From NCBI GenBank assembly GCA_963931865.1, contig OZ007513.1, positions 13,095,894 through 13,159,893 of the forward strand: a stretch of DNA of 64,000 nucleotides, read 5' to 3'. The position numbers and the translations under genes were made by a program. Positions 25,681-37,130 of this stretch are shown piece by piece (the first letter of the stretch is position 1; the number at the start of each line of letters is the position of its first letter). A model generated the notes under the pieces. The model did no database searches, had not been told where the DNA came from, and saw only the letters and a program-made list of their open reading frames with translations. This DNA is from Axinella damicornis. Its lineage: Eukaryota; Porifera; Demospongiae; Axinellida; Axinellidae.

Positions 25681-28600
25681 ACCTTCCCTTGTCCCTGCCT
25701 CTCCCTCCCCCTCTGGCACTCCCCTCCCCCTCTGGCACTCCCCTCCCTCTCCCCTACCCCTCCATCTCTCTCCTGCCCCTCTTTCACTGCCCTTCCAATC
25801 CTCCTCTACCATTCCTTTCCCTCCCTGCCCCTCCCTCCCCCTCTGCCACTCCCTCCCCCTGTACCACTCCCTGCCACTCCCTCCCCCTCTACCACTCCCC
25901 TTCCCCTCCCTGCCACTCCTTCCACCTCTACCAATCCCCCCCCCCCCCCCCCCCCCCCCCCCTCCCTGCTACTCCCTCTAATACTTCGCCTCCCCACCAC
26001 TCCCTCCCCTCTACCCTTCCCCCTCCCTGCCACTCCCTCCACCTCTACCAATTCCCTCCCCCTTCCTGCTACTCCCTCTAATACTTCCCTCCCCCTCTAC
26101 CACTAACCTTCTCCCTCCCACCACTCCCTCCCCCTCTACCCTCTCCCTCCCTGCCACACCCTCTACCACGCTCCCTCTCCCTCTGTTACTCCCCTTCTCC
26201 TCACCCCCTGCCTCCCTCATTTCCACAGCAATTCTATTTACCGGACTCACAGGGTCTGCAGGCAGTTCACTACGCCAGCATCAGCGGGATGCAAGGCATT
26301 GTGAGAACCTTGGTGGAAAGGGGAGGAGATGTTGAGGTGAGTGGGAAGGTGTGCTACTATGGGTGTATGAGAAATTGAGTTGTGAAGAAATCTACAAGCA
26401 CTGTATTTCTGCGATCAAACGTCGCGGCTACTATTAATTTCATCACGTGACTTACTGCGGCTACTATTCGACGGCGGCCACTAATCAATAGCGGCATTTA
26501 TTAAACTCGGCATAAACATGCAAGGAAGTGAGGAAATGTATTGGAGCACTGTGTATGAACTAAGAAGTTTTGTCTCAGCCTGGGCCGTGTGGTACATGTG
26601 TACCTTCATAATCATCCCAACAAAACGGTAGGAAACGCCAAAGCCATCACTGTCGCGAAAATTTCGCTGGTCACACGTTGCTTGCCCCCCCGTGCCTCGA
26701 CCTCAGCAAACGCCAAATGTTCTTAATCAACAACGTGTTCTCCTCTCTTCACGCTCACAGCGAGGTCCTCGAGGGCTAGACAAAAAGCTTTGATCGATCG
26801 CCGACCATTCGAATACTAGCTGTGGCTACTAAACAAGGGCGGCATTTATTTCGTTCAGCCCTTCTGGAGGTGCGGCTATTATTCGAGGGTGGCCACTAAT
26901 CAAGTGCAGCGTTTGAGCACGGAAATACGGCATCTGTTAATTAATGGCTACAATTTCTTCCAGGCGAGAGGAGGTAAGCTGAACCACACTCCTCTGATGC
27001 TAGGTAAGGGCTCTTAGGGTTAGCGTTAGGATTAATGAATCATAGTCTAAGTGAGGGAGGTAAGGGTTATGGGTGCTGTAAATTGTAAAATGCGGAAGAT
27101 TGAACCATGCAGAACTTCAGCACTTGGTTATTGTACTAACTCTGACTGGGCGTGGACACTGATTTACGATGAGATATAATATATTATGTGTAGTGTGTAC
27201 ACACACAATAATTTAGAGTCAGCACATAGTCCCCTGTCCAGTTCACCTTCACTACACACTCTCCCTACAGCTGCTCAGAATGGCAGAGTGGAGACCGTCA
27301 GAGAACTCCTGGAAGCAGGTGAGGCCGGGCCCCAGAATTTGTCGTGGGGAGACTTTGCTCCTTCAGGTCATGCATGTGGCAACTACAACCTTCTTTTGTT
27401 ACGCTCATGCTAGTCAAAAATTGTGCCGCGTAATCTAAAGTAAATGTATACAAGTAACTTCACTCGCTCAGCTACTTCCCCCTCATTCACCTACGTGAGT
27501 AATCCGGTGCCGGACAGCTCTCTTAGCAGAGCTGCTGCTTCCTGATTGAGTCCGCTTCAGCTACTGCTCCCTGATTGCATCGATCCGCTTCAACTGCTGC
27601 TCCCCGATCGCGTCTGCTCCAACTGCTGCTCACCACTTGCATCCGTTTCAGCTGCTGCTCCCCAAGTGCGTCCGCTTCAATGATTGCATCCGCTTGTAGC
27701 CCCAGCTGCTATGGAAGATTCCACAATGTTCTCGAACATTCTAGGAGTGCAGTTGTCACTCGAAGAAATGAAATTAATGCTGGATGGTCAGGGAGAGGGA
27801 GGTATGCCATCACATCTTTTTCACCCTGATTCCCTAGGCCAGCATCCAACAATAAATGAAGTGCAAATCCTCCGCCATCGATGTTAATTTCATGTTGATT
27901 TAAGTTCATTCGAAAATTTTAATGAAAACTGAGCAGATGCAAGAACAGGAAGACAATAAATGGCAACGTGTAGAACAATGCTAGAAGAGATGATGGTGGG
28001 AGTACAGCAGGTCTAAACAGTGGCGGCGGAAGCATTATAAGATTGGGGGGCTAATGTACGCTGCCGAAGGCAGTGGCACAGAGGCGTGCAGCGCCGATCA
28101 GTCCGTGCGAAGCGCGGAAATTTTTTTCGCCTTCATTTCTCAGTTACCAGGATGGGCTCTTGTGGCACCTTCGTCCCTGGGAGAGCTCAGACCAGTCAGT
28201 TTTCTTCTGGCGGCCCACCTAGTTACCTTGGGCCTCGATCGTATGGATATTGCATCGCGATCGCGTGCTTCAGTTTAGCAATAACCAATTTTGCACGATA
28301 CAAAATAACCCGACTGTTAGTAGATGTCGCGTCGATGTCCTGGCGGAATAAAGTTTCTGAAGCTACAAAGGAGCCAAGTAGTAAGCAACTAGCTATTGGC
28401 TTATACTGATTTCTAGAGGTAAGTCTTGAAAGCTTGATAGATCAGAGAACTGCCTTTGTATAGGCAGTGTACGTAAAGTTTGTTGGGAAGGGGGGCTAAG
28501 CCCCCCTTCTCGAGCACTTGAGGGGGGCTACAGCCCCCGTAGCCCGCGTGCTTCCGCCGCCCTTGGGTCTAAAATAAACTATAATATTAGAGTGGCTATT

Positions 28601-30726
28601 ACAAAGATTAACAGGGAAATCCACAGTGGTTTGGAAGAAGTTCGAACGTCAGTGGATGGCTGCCTCAATCCTGATAAAGGTTGGGCACAGTGGACGGCTT
28701 GATGGGGAGAGGAGTGGGCACCCCTGATGCACTGGATGACTGACATCAGGAGGGAGGAGGAGATGCAATAGCGTAGCCAGCTCGAGCGCAGGGTGGCACT
28801 GTCGAAGCTGTTTCCTCTGGTAGCTAGCAGTGATGATAGCGTTTTATAGAAGGTTCAGCATTGTTTCAACATCTCTCCCGTGTCAGTGAAAATTAGCTGG
28901 GTAAATGTTGAATGCTTCGCTTCCATGATGCACTGCTCATACTGGTGTCTCTTCTCCATTTCGTGCTTCATGTATATACGTAGCAGTTGGAGATGTTGTA
29001 GCTACGATTGGAAGGTGTTCTTCACACTCAAAGGCTCTTCTACGTTTGGTAGCTTTCTTAGGCTCACGATCATCACTGCAACGTGCCCTCCTTTTACACG
29101 CAAAGGCATGGCCACAATCACAAACCGCCCTCTTCGCATGCACTGACTCACTACTGCACCACACTTTGGACATGTCTTTCTCAGACGCATAGACCTTACT
29201 GACTCCATTGTCAGCCACCAGCGGCAGTAGATACCGACCAACAGAGTCTAGCACAGCTCTCCACAACCCAGCAACGTCGTACGTCTGATGGCCGACGTCG
29301 GAGGAATAAACCGCAGGACCATGTGCAAAGTCCATACAGCGCATGCGCACAAGTACGCCTAAAGCACGGAAAACTGCATGTTGGACAAAATGGCAGACAT
29401 TATCGCGGTAAGCAAGAAGCGCTCTAGCTTCCTAACTAAGTATTTTTAGGAAAAACGCCAGTTTTAAATCCATGTATGTATCCCGCTTGTACCGCTAGTG
29501 CCTTTAGTTCTACGTTTACTAGCACCAGTTGGCAGATAAGTTTCTTGGACAAACAGACAGACAGACAAACAGACACACAAAACGACTACAGTAACCCTGT
29601 GCACATGCGCGCCGAGGGTTAACTAGGTTTGTGGAGTGTTACAGTAATGAAGTAATTGATTCAACATGTACCGGTACCACATAACCCCCTCACATACATT
29701 TACACCCCCTACCCACATACAGGAGCTAGACCCTCCACAGTAGACCTGGCTAGGATGACTGCCCTACACCATGCATGCATGGCCGATGCTGACGAGTGTG
29801 CCAGACTCATACTAGAGGTCAGTCAATATGTGTCTGTGCACAGGAACACTTGAGCAGTGGCTGTAGGCGGCTTGTGTGCTCCTGTTAATCCACAAGGATC
29901 GTGGATCTACATGTACATTACTGCTGACAGTAGTGTGCTAGGTCCACAAGGATCGTGGATGTAAAACCGTTGTTCCTGGGGGACCTGGTTTACAGTTTGT
30001 AAATAGGATCTGCCTTCTCTAAGCCCTCAGTAGCCACCATCCTGGTAAGTTACCCCTCAGGGGCAATAGAAATTGTTACTGAAGTTTTGCTTTGGATGCT
30101 CTCTTTGAGCCTGGGGCCATTGTACTAGAGGAAGGGATGGTTTAGCTGCCTGGGTAACCATTCCTACAGGTGTCCAAGGTGGATGTCGACAGCAAGGACC
30201 TGAGCGGGTGCACTCCTCTGCTCTACTGCCTCAACAACAAGAACAAGAGCCTCGAAAAGGTAACACACATACACAGATATGTGCATGCATGGCCCACCTA
30301 TTCTGTAGTCGTTATTATGCGAGATGCGCGAGACATAAAAATTTCGCTTCACTTCGAATTACAGCTTTTTCGAGGGGCAACCGCACTCCTGGTAGCCGTT
30401 GCAACGCCGGCTGTGACTTGCCGTAGCACAAGCTATGTATTGCAGTTAGTTCCAATTAACGCACATGCCATGTGGCAACCACGCTCAATCGATTGCTAGC
30501 AATGGCGGCCAAAGGGAAGCAGGGTTTCATACAGGATTTTTTGCCTGGGGGGGGGGGGGGGGGGGGGGACACATGGCAACCCATGCAAGCCCCACCCCCT
30601 CCCATTCCCTCGGCACGTCATATCATATATACACAGGGTTGTGACCAACTGACATGTTTTGACATGTTCAGATCCAACCAGTTTAATATTAAATTTATAT
30701 TGTCTTCTGTTTTTTGGGGGGCACCT

Positions 30727-30762
<36 letters not shown>

Positions 30763-32547
30763 ATCCCAGGGCGCCCCCCCCCCCCCCCCTGTATGAAACC
30801 CTGGGAAGACACAAAGTTATTACAGCACTTACAACTTTGCCAGCACGGTCAGTTTTGGCATGTAAGTGTCAGTGAACGACAGCGATTACGACTGTGTGGT
30901 CAGAATCTTTGTGGGGCCTTTGTAAGACTGTACTGGCAACCAACGTCGAAGAGAGCGATTGAGCAATGGCGGCTGACGGCACAACAAAAGCGCTTGTATC
31001 TCCACCACCAAGATGAGTTTCAGCACAATAATTATTACAAGTAGCTGAGCTCGCTTCGCTCGCTCAGCTACTTCCCCCTCGTTCGCCTACCGTGCGTAAT
31101 CCGGCGCCGGACAGCTCTCTGTGCAGACTGCAGAGCTGCTCCCCGATTGCGTCCGCTTCAGCTGCTGCTCGCCGCTTGCGTCCGCTTCAGCTGCCTACTC
31201 GCCGCTTGCGTCCGCTTCAGCTGCTGCTCTCGGGCCCGATTGCGGCATCCACTTCAACTGCTGTTCCCCTTTGCCTCCGCTGCTGCTCCCCGATTGCGTC
31301 TGCTGCTCGCCGCTTGCATCCGCTTCAGCTGCTGCTCCCGATCGCGTCCACTTCGGCTGCTACATGTACTCCCCGATTGCGTCCGCTTCAACTGCTGCTG
31401 CCCGATTACGTCCGCTTCAACTGCTGCTGCCCGATTGGGTTTGCTGGATTCCAGCCCATGAACATTCTTCGCGGAGTTCGAGGTTAAGTAAAGTACGAAG
31501 GTCGCGCGTCACTATAGTCCAGTCCCGCCCCACGAACATCCCACTTCCGTTACACACACACACACAGACAGACAAACACACGTTAAAATCTTAATGTATT
31601 GATGCATTTGTCTACCTGCATGATAGCGATCACGACGGTGTAGTCAGAATCTTTGTAGGCCTTTCCTGCGAGCTAGCTATGAGGTTAATTACTTAGATTA
31701 GGCGACACAATTTTTCCCCTACCAGGAATATAACCACTCCGTAGGATCAAAAATGGCAGAGTTTCTGGAAGACATTTGAAGAAATAATAGCTGGTATGAG
31801 AGTCAATCTTGCGCCTGCTGCACTTAGTAAGGAGAGACTGCGGTATAAGCATACACTAACACTCTGCAGAATATTTTGGTTACTGCCTTCTTCATCTAAG
31901 TTATAACCCTAAACCCTCACTCATGTTCCCAATACTCCTCCTTGCACAGTATACCGTGCAACTCTATGGTGTCCTATACTGCGTGTGTATCATAGCGTGC
32001 AACTCTATGGTGTCCTATACTGCGTGTGTATCATAGCGTGCAACTCTATGGTGTCCTATACTGCGTGTGTATCATAGTGTGCAACTCTATGGTGTCCTAT
32101 ACTGCGTGTGTATCATAGTGTGCAACTCTATGGTGTGCTATACTGCGTGTGTATCATAGCGTGCAACTACAAGTGTCTATCATGACGGCTGGTGGTAGTG
32201 ACAGTGCTTAATGCTTGAGAGAGGGTACCAGTTGGGAGTATCTTGTCCCCCACCCAAATGCAGGAAGTAACACATAGCTATAGAGACACAGCCTGAAGAA
32301 GCTAAGTGTTGTGTGTCAAACAGTTTTTTGGCAACACAACTCTGAGGAGCCCAGTCTTCCTTTGGCATGCTTGACCGATATGTCACAATATAACCTCCTA
32401 TGACACATGATATGATCTCCCTGCCTCATACATCACTAACCCACTCACAACACACAGTTACTGGTATCCCACGGTGCTGATTTGACAGCGGCCCTGGATG
32501 CTGGGTTCTCAGACCTGTGCTATCACACAATAACAGATAGTTCTTGA
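19175..32547 (+). CDS. Ankyrin-repeat protein, about 251 residues
   Basis: Protein made almost entirely of ankyrin repeats, so a likely binding adaptor. Exons: 19175-19225, 23751-23821, 24498-24606, 24869-24922, 26229-26336, 26964-27003, 27271-27318, 29723-29817, 30170-30259, 32458-32547; phases join and the sum is 756 bp, ending at TGA 32545-32547. Repeat signatures include QTALHLAVTHGALRSLRVLL, ETPLVLATCKGHEDIAQFLM, LQAVHYASISGMQGIVRTLV, TPLMLAAQNGRVETVRELL, TALHHACMADADECARLIL and a final LLVSHGADL. The N terminus MGSSNAK has Gly2 and Ser, compatible with N-myristoylation. The junction of exons 1 and 2 is weak: a normal ankyrin helix there would need a few more residues (roughly GDxxxVR), so a tiny exon inside the 4.5-kb first intron is probably missing from this model. 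Introns hold minisatellites and several mobile elements. Confidence 0.75.
19226..23750. other. First intron of the ankyrin gene
   Basis: 4.5 kb with the 33-bp minisatellite, an AGCT run at 21356-21372, CAGGACAC-type repeats at 22530-22710 and a C run at 22817-22842. A small coding exon may be hidden here. A short ATG exon-like stretch with a GT donor (21407-21446) does not fit the phase. Confidence 0.4.
19920..20440. repeat. 33-bp minisatellite
   Basis: Units built on GACCAGAGGCGAGTCTTGGG AGGCTAGAGCAGC, about 15 copies, in ankyrin intron 1. Confidence 0.9.
23838..23937. repeat. Degenerate TAGCC-family foldback in an ankyrin intron
   Basis: Arms CCTCGTTCCCAGGCC and CCTGGGAACAAGGCTA face each other across about 70 bp. 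Flanks do not match as a 9-bp duplication. Confidence 0.55.
24945..25510. repeat. 38-bp minisatellite, about 15 copies
   Basis: Unit CACCTGTAGCTGGGGGAGGG plus CCTCCTGGCTGGGAGCGT with moderate divergence. In an ankyrin intron. Confidence 0.9.
25640..26225. repeat. Pyrimidine-rich tract with poly-C runs
   Basis: About 0.6 kb of CTCCC, CCACTCC and CCTCTACC motifs with C runs of 30 or more at about 25648-25680 and 25927-25962. It ends at the acceptor of the exon at 26229. Confidence 0.85.
26403..26928. mobile_element. Foldback/MITE in an ankyrin intron
   Basis: Ends GTATTTC and GAAATAC, with longer imperfect inverted arms (TCAAACG, CGGCTACTATTCGA, GGCCACTAATCAA, CGGCATTTATT). No coding capacity. 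Confidence 0.6.
27465..27745 (+). repeat. Partial copy of the 0.55-kb dispersed repeat
   Basis: Carries the CTCAGCTACTTCCCCCTCAT end, the CCGGTGCCGGACAGCTC block and about seven GCTGCTCC...CCGCTTCA units, then diverges. Confidence 0.65.
28018..28565. mobile_element. hAT-like non-autonomous TIR element, GGCGGCGG family
   Basis: 548 bp with ends CAGTGGCGGCGGAAGCA and TGCTTCCGCCGCCCTTG, flanked by the 8-bp duplication GGTCTAAA (28010-28017, 28566-28573). The CAG start and 8-bp duplication fit hAT. It lies in the intron before the exon at 29723. Confidence 0.8.
28690..29350 (-). pseudogene. Decayed ORF of an uncharacterised repeat-borne protein with a CxxC...CGH zinc ribbon
   Basis: Two overlapping frames share a split zinc-binding motif: CPKCGAVV in one, CDCGHAFACKRRARC in the other, so a frameshift lies between (about 29100-29150). 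Downstream comes EKRHQYEQCIMEAKHSTFT, then TFYKTLSSLLATRG and a C-terminal LMSVIQCIRG, with at least one stop (near 28875). The block resembles a C-terminal region I know from multicopy, retroelement-associated genes of cnidarians and sponges. That parallel is from memory and unchecked. It lies in an ankyrin-gene intron. Confidence 0.55.
30520..30803. mobile_element. 284-bp TIR element with poly-G/poly-C arms
   Basis: Ends CAGGGTTTCATACAGG and CCTGTATGAAACCCTG are perfect inverses, flanked by a 5-bp direct repeat GGAAG (30515-30519, 30804-30808). Long G and C runs lie just inside. No coding capacity. Confidence 0.65.
31039..31592 (+). repeat. Dispersed 0.55-kb repeat with internal GCTGCTCCCCGATTGCGTCC units, copy 1
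   Basis: Begins with a self-complementary block (AAGTAGCTGAGC ... GCTCAGCTACTT), then AATCCGGCGCCGGACAGCTC, then many imperfect repeats of about 29 bp built on CCGATTGCGTCCGCTTCA. A unique part with GAACATTCTTCGCGGAG follows, and it ends ACAGACAGACAAACACACG-TTAAAATCTT. Copy 2 is inverted at 45486-46052. No coding signal. Confidence 0.75.
31950..32170. repeat. 41-bp tandem repeat, 5 copies
   Basis: Unit GTGCAACTCTATGGTGTCCT plus ATACTGCGTGTGTATCATAGC, upstream of the last ankyrin exon. Confidence 0.9.
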
Positions 32548-34185
32548 CAACTGTACCACTAGGCCCAATCTGTCGCACGTATGTTCCTTGTATGTGCATG
32601 TGTGTAGGGTGCAAGGGTGCCCTGAAAGACTCTGCTCATATGTTGTAGCGTTCACACCATTTTACTTCTCTGTTCACTACGAGCCTCAGAGCATCTGCTG
32701 TCATGGATCATGATTACACTGTAAGTCACAATTGCATGACAGGCATGTCTACCAGATGTGCTTCTTTGTTTCTCTGACTTCAAACTTCAAGCCCAGTTAT
32801 CAAGCACGTTCCTTGCACTGCAAATGGGAAGAAGACGTGACATTTATAATGTCCACCTGTGCATTTATAATATCCACCTGTGCATTTGGAAAGTCCCACA
32901 AGAGGATAAGTCATCTCAAGTGCTGGCAGGTACTAATTGGGGTACAGACATTATCCTAAATTATGTATCATGATTCTGAAGGTGGTTACAATGCTTACGT
33001 GAATCAACCACTGTACGTGTCAAACGTTGCTGAATTATCCGTGTGGAGCTTGCTCAAACTCGCCCTCTTAATTCTCCTTGTGACTCATTCTGTGCTGTGA
33101 GCTCAGTTGGCACCCATTTGAAACCTTATTCAGACTTGCTCTCAGTCTGTCATTCCCGGTGAGGTTGCATCCTGGCTCTCAGTCTGTCATTCCTGGTGAG
33201 GTTGCATCCTGTTGTGACGCTCATTGTGTCATGTGCCCTGTGCTGATCGTGCCATCCTCAAGGCTGGAGGAACGTACTTACCTTGTTGGAATGATGAAAT
33301 GTGGTCTAGCTCCATCGGTCCATCCGTCGGCATAGATGCGGAAGGAATCTGTCTGATTACAATGCAATGGTCTATAATTATATCGAGGCTTACCCCTTTC
33401 ACGGTAGATTCCCACTTCTCATATGCATTTATATGGCTCCTTTGTATGAAGTATAACTTCCGATGTTCAAAGTGGAGTATACCAGTGAGCGCATGGGTTA
33501 CCCGATGTGGTGACTTGGGGTACTGTTACCAGTCCCAATGTGTACTGGAGTGGTTATTACTCTGTCAGGTTGTCACCACAACATATTGTACTGTTTGCTG
33601 TATGATTTTAAGGGGAAGGAGATGCAAAGGGACTCTGATTACAATCATTCAGACCTTATAAGGACACTTTGGTGACTAGCAGACATGTTCTGACAAGAAG
33701 ACCTTATAAGGACATTTTGGTAACGTATTGGTTGAGAGACATGTCGCCGCGGTGTAATTGTTGGACTTCACACGGAGAACTTGATGACAACGTTTCGATC
33801 AGTCTGTGCTGATCTTCCTCAGGTCAATACAGAGAATGCATGAGATAGGCATTATATACGTACACAGCTCACCGGAAGTTATGCAAGGAATTACAAGCAT
33901 CTGTTAAAAGGGGAAATAGGAAACAAAAAAGAAAAAATGAAAAGTGAAACAATGAGAGAGAATGTTGAAATTCCAGGGTAGTTAGTGTATAACACCGTTC
34001 CAGATAGGGCTGACAATGAGACCCTGGTCCTGATTGAAGTTAGGAAACTTCTGGATGTACAAGGCTTCTTTCACTCTTCTTTTGACATTTTGGTAACTAG
34101 CGGACATGTTCTGACAAGAAGCACCATGTCCCCCAATCCAGACCGCTCTTCATCACCATGGGATATAGCTCAGTTACTGGTCTTT
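32548..34185. other. Intergenic, downstream of the ankyrin gene
   Basis: No gene seen. Holds a direct duplication at about 33140-33210 (CAGTCTGTCATTCC units) and the hammerhead-like motif. Confidence 0.4.
33792..33822 (-). other. Hammerhead-ribozyme-like core, probably degenerate
   Basis: On the minus strand CTGAGGA is followed by a perfect 6-bp stem (GATCAG/CTGATC) with a 6-base loop and then GAAAC. This matches the hammerhead order CUGANGA - stem II - GAAA, but with one extra A before the stem. I did not find convincing stems I and III. Confidence 0.3.
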
Positions 34186-34189
34186 TACA

Positions 34190-34290
34190 TCCTGTTCGTA
34201 ATGGAAGTCAACACTTTCTCCAACATGGTGATTGACAAGTTGAAACAGTACAAGTTGGAGGAATTAGGGGACCAAGAAACTTTAGAGTAT
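34190..34290 (+). repeat. Dispersed AAGTCAACACTTT repeat, copy 1
   Basis: Shares GAAGTCAACACTTT, CAACATGGTG and GACAAGTTGAAA-type blocks with 37030-37130. Shorter fragments lie near 36530, 39905, 40900 and 40970. Confidence 0.5.
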
Positions 34291-34488
34291 AGCTAAAGTA
34301 AATGCTGTATTCTGATTGGCCAGTTACCCATTACTAAATGTCATAGTTGCGGGTTTTCTACATGTAGAAAACTCGGCCATACAGGTTTTCTATATTTAAC
34401 AGGATTTTTACATGAGAACATGTCTGCTTGTAATGTTTTACAGCAATATTACAGGTTTACATGTTTATGGAATGCTACACTCTAAATC

Positions 34489-34630
34489 AGTTAGACAACT
34501 CGACCAATGGGATCTACGAGATTTAGAAACCCTCGAGCCCTAAGTAGCACCCTCGCTGCGCTCGGGACGCTACAGCCCAGGGCCCTTGGGTTTCTAAATT
34601 GCGTAGATCCCTTGGTCTCAGTGTCTAACT
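34489..34630. repeat. 142-bp foldback hairpin
   Basis: Arms of about 45 bp: AGTTAGACA, GACCAA, GGGATCTACG and ATTTAGAAACCC recur inverted on the right. A short GC-rich loop itself has an inverted GCTAC/GTAGC-like pair. Confidence 0.7.
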
Positions 34631-35263
34631 TATATATAGGATACATGATATGGTTAATTTACAACACTAGTTTACAACTTGTGAATAGCACTTTTCGAAT
34701 ATTGTTGATGCTATAATGGAACACACACATGCAGCTGGTGTTTATCCGCTTCTCTTGCCACTCGCTAGTGCAATATTTTCTAATGCTGTGTTAAACACTG
34801 TGATTCAGAATGATGGTTCCCATGATATGGAACAATTGAAAGTTCGTACATATACATGTACTTGTTGAAGTCACTGTAGTTGGCAAGTTAAACTCGTGCA
34901 TGTTGAGGTAGCTATATGATCTAAACGTCTACTGTGCAGAAAACTAACCTTAGCTACACCCGCCCGGATCCCATTGTTGTTGTACTAATAAACACTTTTA
35001 TACTTGACTGGTACAGTTTTATGATAATGAGGTTGAGTTTCATAAGACACTAAGTGAATTGCAAGGGTTCTTGGATATGCAAAGATACATCTGCCAAGCC
35101 GTAATGTTTCTGGCATATTTCTGAACATTTTAGAAGTGAAACTAATGGCTTCACCCAACAAGGACAACTGTTGGTAATGAAGTGAACAACGGAAGTGACA
35201 ATGCTACAACCAGAATTACAACCAAGATGACAGATTGGTGGTTCTATCTGGTTATATATACCT

Positions 35264-35790
35264 TGGTTGCAGGCAAGCTGCGTGAGGAGCTAGGTAGTGG
35301 TTATAGCTTGGTTGCAGGCAAGCTGCGTGAGGAGCTAGGTAGTGGTTATAGCTTGGTTGCAGGCAAGCTGCGTGAGGAGCTAGGTAGTGGTTATAGCTTG
35401 GTTGCAGGCAAGCTGCGTGAGGAGCTAGGTAGTGGTTATAGCTTGGTTGCAGGCAAGCTGCGTGAGGAGCTAGGTAGTGGTTATAGCTTGGTTGCAGGCA
35501 AGCTGCGTGAGGAGCTAGGTAGTGGTTATAGCTTGGTTGCAGGCAAGCTGCGTGAGGAGCTAGGTAGTGGTTATAGCTTGGTTGCAGGCAAGCTGCGTGA
35601 GGAGCTAGGTAGTGGTTATAGCTTGGTTGCAGGCAAGCTGCGTGAGGAGCTAGGTAGTGGTTATAGCTTGGTTGCAGGCAAGCTGCGTGAGGAGCTAGGT
35701 AGTGGTTATAGCTTGGTTGCAGGCAAGCTGCGTGAGGAGCTAGGTAGTGGTTATAGCTTGGTTGCAGACAAGCTGCGTGAGGAGGCAGTG
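35264..35790. repeat. 45-bp tandem array, about 11-12 copies
   Basis: Almost identical units containing CTTGGTTGCAGGCAAGCTG. The period is a multiple of three, so a 213-codon frame stays open. I judge it non-coding because flanks give no exon signal. Confidence 0.9.
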
Positions 35791-37029
35791 GTTATAGCCG
35801 TTGGTTGCAGACAAGCTGCGTGAGGAGGCAGTGGTTGTACTTTGTACTTTGACTAGTTGCATAAGACAACGGTTGTCATCTAGGCCAGTTAACTCGCACT
35901 CACAGGTTACCTGTGAGAGCGCGAGTTAACTGGCCCAGATCATCTTACTGACAGTCCGGGGAACATGTTGGTGAACATTTCGTAGTGGTCAACAACTAAT
36001 GGCTGCAAACATCAGAGCAAGGATAATTTGAAAGTGAACACCCAGAATGACAATTAGCTACAACCATAAACAACAGTTGCTGTTACTAATGGTTTTTGAC
36101 ACTTGCCCCAACATGTCTATTCTGTAGAAAACACAGTTGTCAGAATACTGAGAACACTCAGTAGGTGCATAGTTACCAAGTTTTGAAACAATTTCAAGGA
36201 CACTTGGTGCAGACAGACCTATTGTTATTCCGGGACAAAGCAAGATCCATATGGGACAAGGATGGGGGACAACAATTCCGGGGACAACAATTCTGGGGAC
36301 AGTTGGCAACTATGGTACGGTTGTCCCACACAATGTGAGGGAAGATTCACTAGGCACTCAGTACATGTACTGGTCCACATGGTGATACTGGTATCACGGG
36401 CTCTGAGTACGTTGAGTGGAAACATAACGATGACAGTGGCCTGGTAATGTTTCCAACATGTTGCTATAGCAACAATATAAGTACTATTTTTAATGGCAGG
36501 TGTTGGTAATGCAAGTGAACAAAAATGACAATCAGTTACAACTTAATGACAGTAATTATAAGCTACAACCAAAATGACAGTTGAACTCAGATTGGTTGTT
36601 CTATCCAGGTTGTGGCCTTGTTTGAAGGCATGCAAGCTGTGTGAGGAGGCTGTGGTTGTAGTTTGGTATTAGAGAAGAATTGCATAATTATGTAAGACAA
36701 CCTGCGAGAGTGCGAGGTTACTGGCCCAGATCATCATACTGACAATCCTGGGAACATCTGCAAGACTCGATTTGAATGGAAAATTAGTTGCAGCAGGTGA
36801 TTCTCTGTTCAGTGGTCAAGATCTGCAGGATGTGATTGTAAGTCTTGCAGCTAAGATATTCGCCAATTAGCTAAGTTGCCTAATGCATTTAGTCCCCAAA
36901 AGTTTTCAGCTTGTCTGCAACCAGGGAAGCATCTACAAAGTCACAGCAACTGCATTTCATGGAAGTTTTCATGCCTTTTCTTGTCCGTTCAGCACGTCTG
37001 TAACCAGGGCAACCACTCTGCTCCCTTTA

Positions 37030-37130
37030 CAGTGACTGTTACAAATGAAGTCAACACTTTTCCCAACATGGTGTTGGACAAGTTAAAAACAGTAGCTACT
37101 TGTTGGAGGATTAATATTTGGAAACAACAA
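37030..37130 (+). repeat. Dispersed AAGTCAACACTTT repeat, copy 2
   Basis: Matches 34190-34290 in order (AAGTCAACACTTTTCCCAAC, ATGGTGTTGGACAAGTT). No coding signal. Confidence 0.5.

Noticed and set aside
33985..34296. 103-codon plus-strand frame
   Set aside because: Contains the dispersed AAGTCAACACTTT repeat; its relatives elsewhere in the window are not open.
35182..35823. 213-codon frame with a 15-residue repeat
   Set aside because: Explained by a 45-bp minisatellite; flanks lack splice signals or a protein family. Not fully excluded without RNA data.
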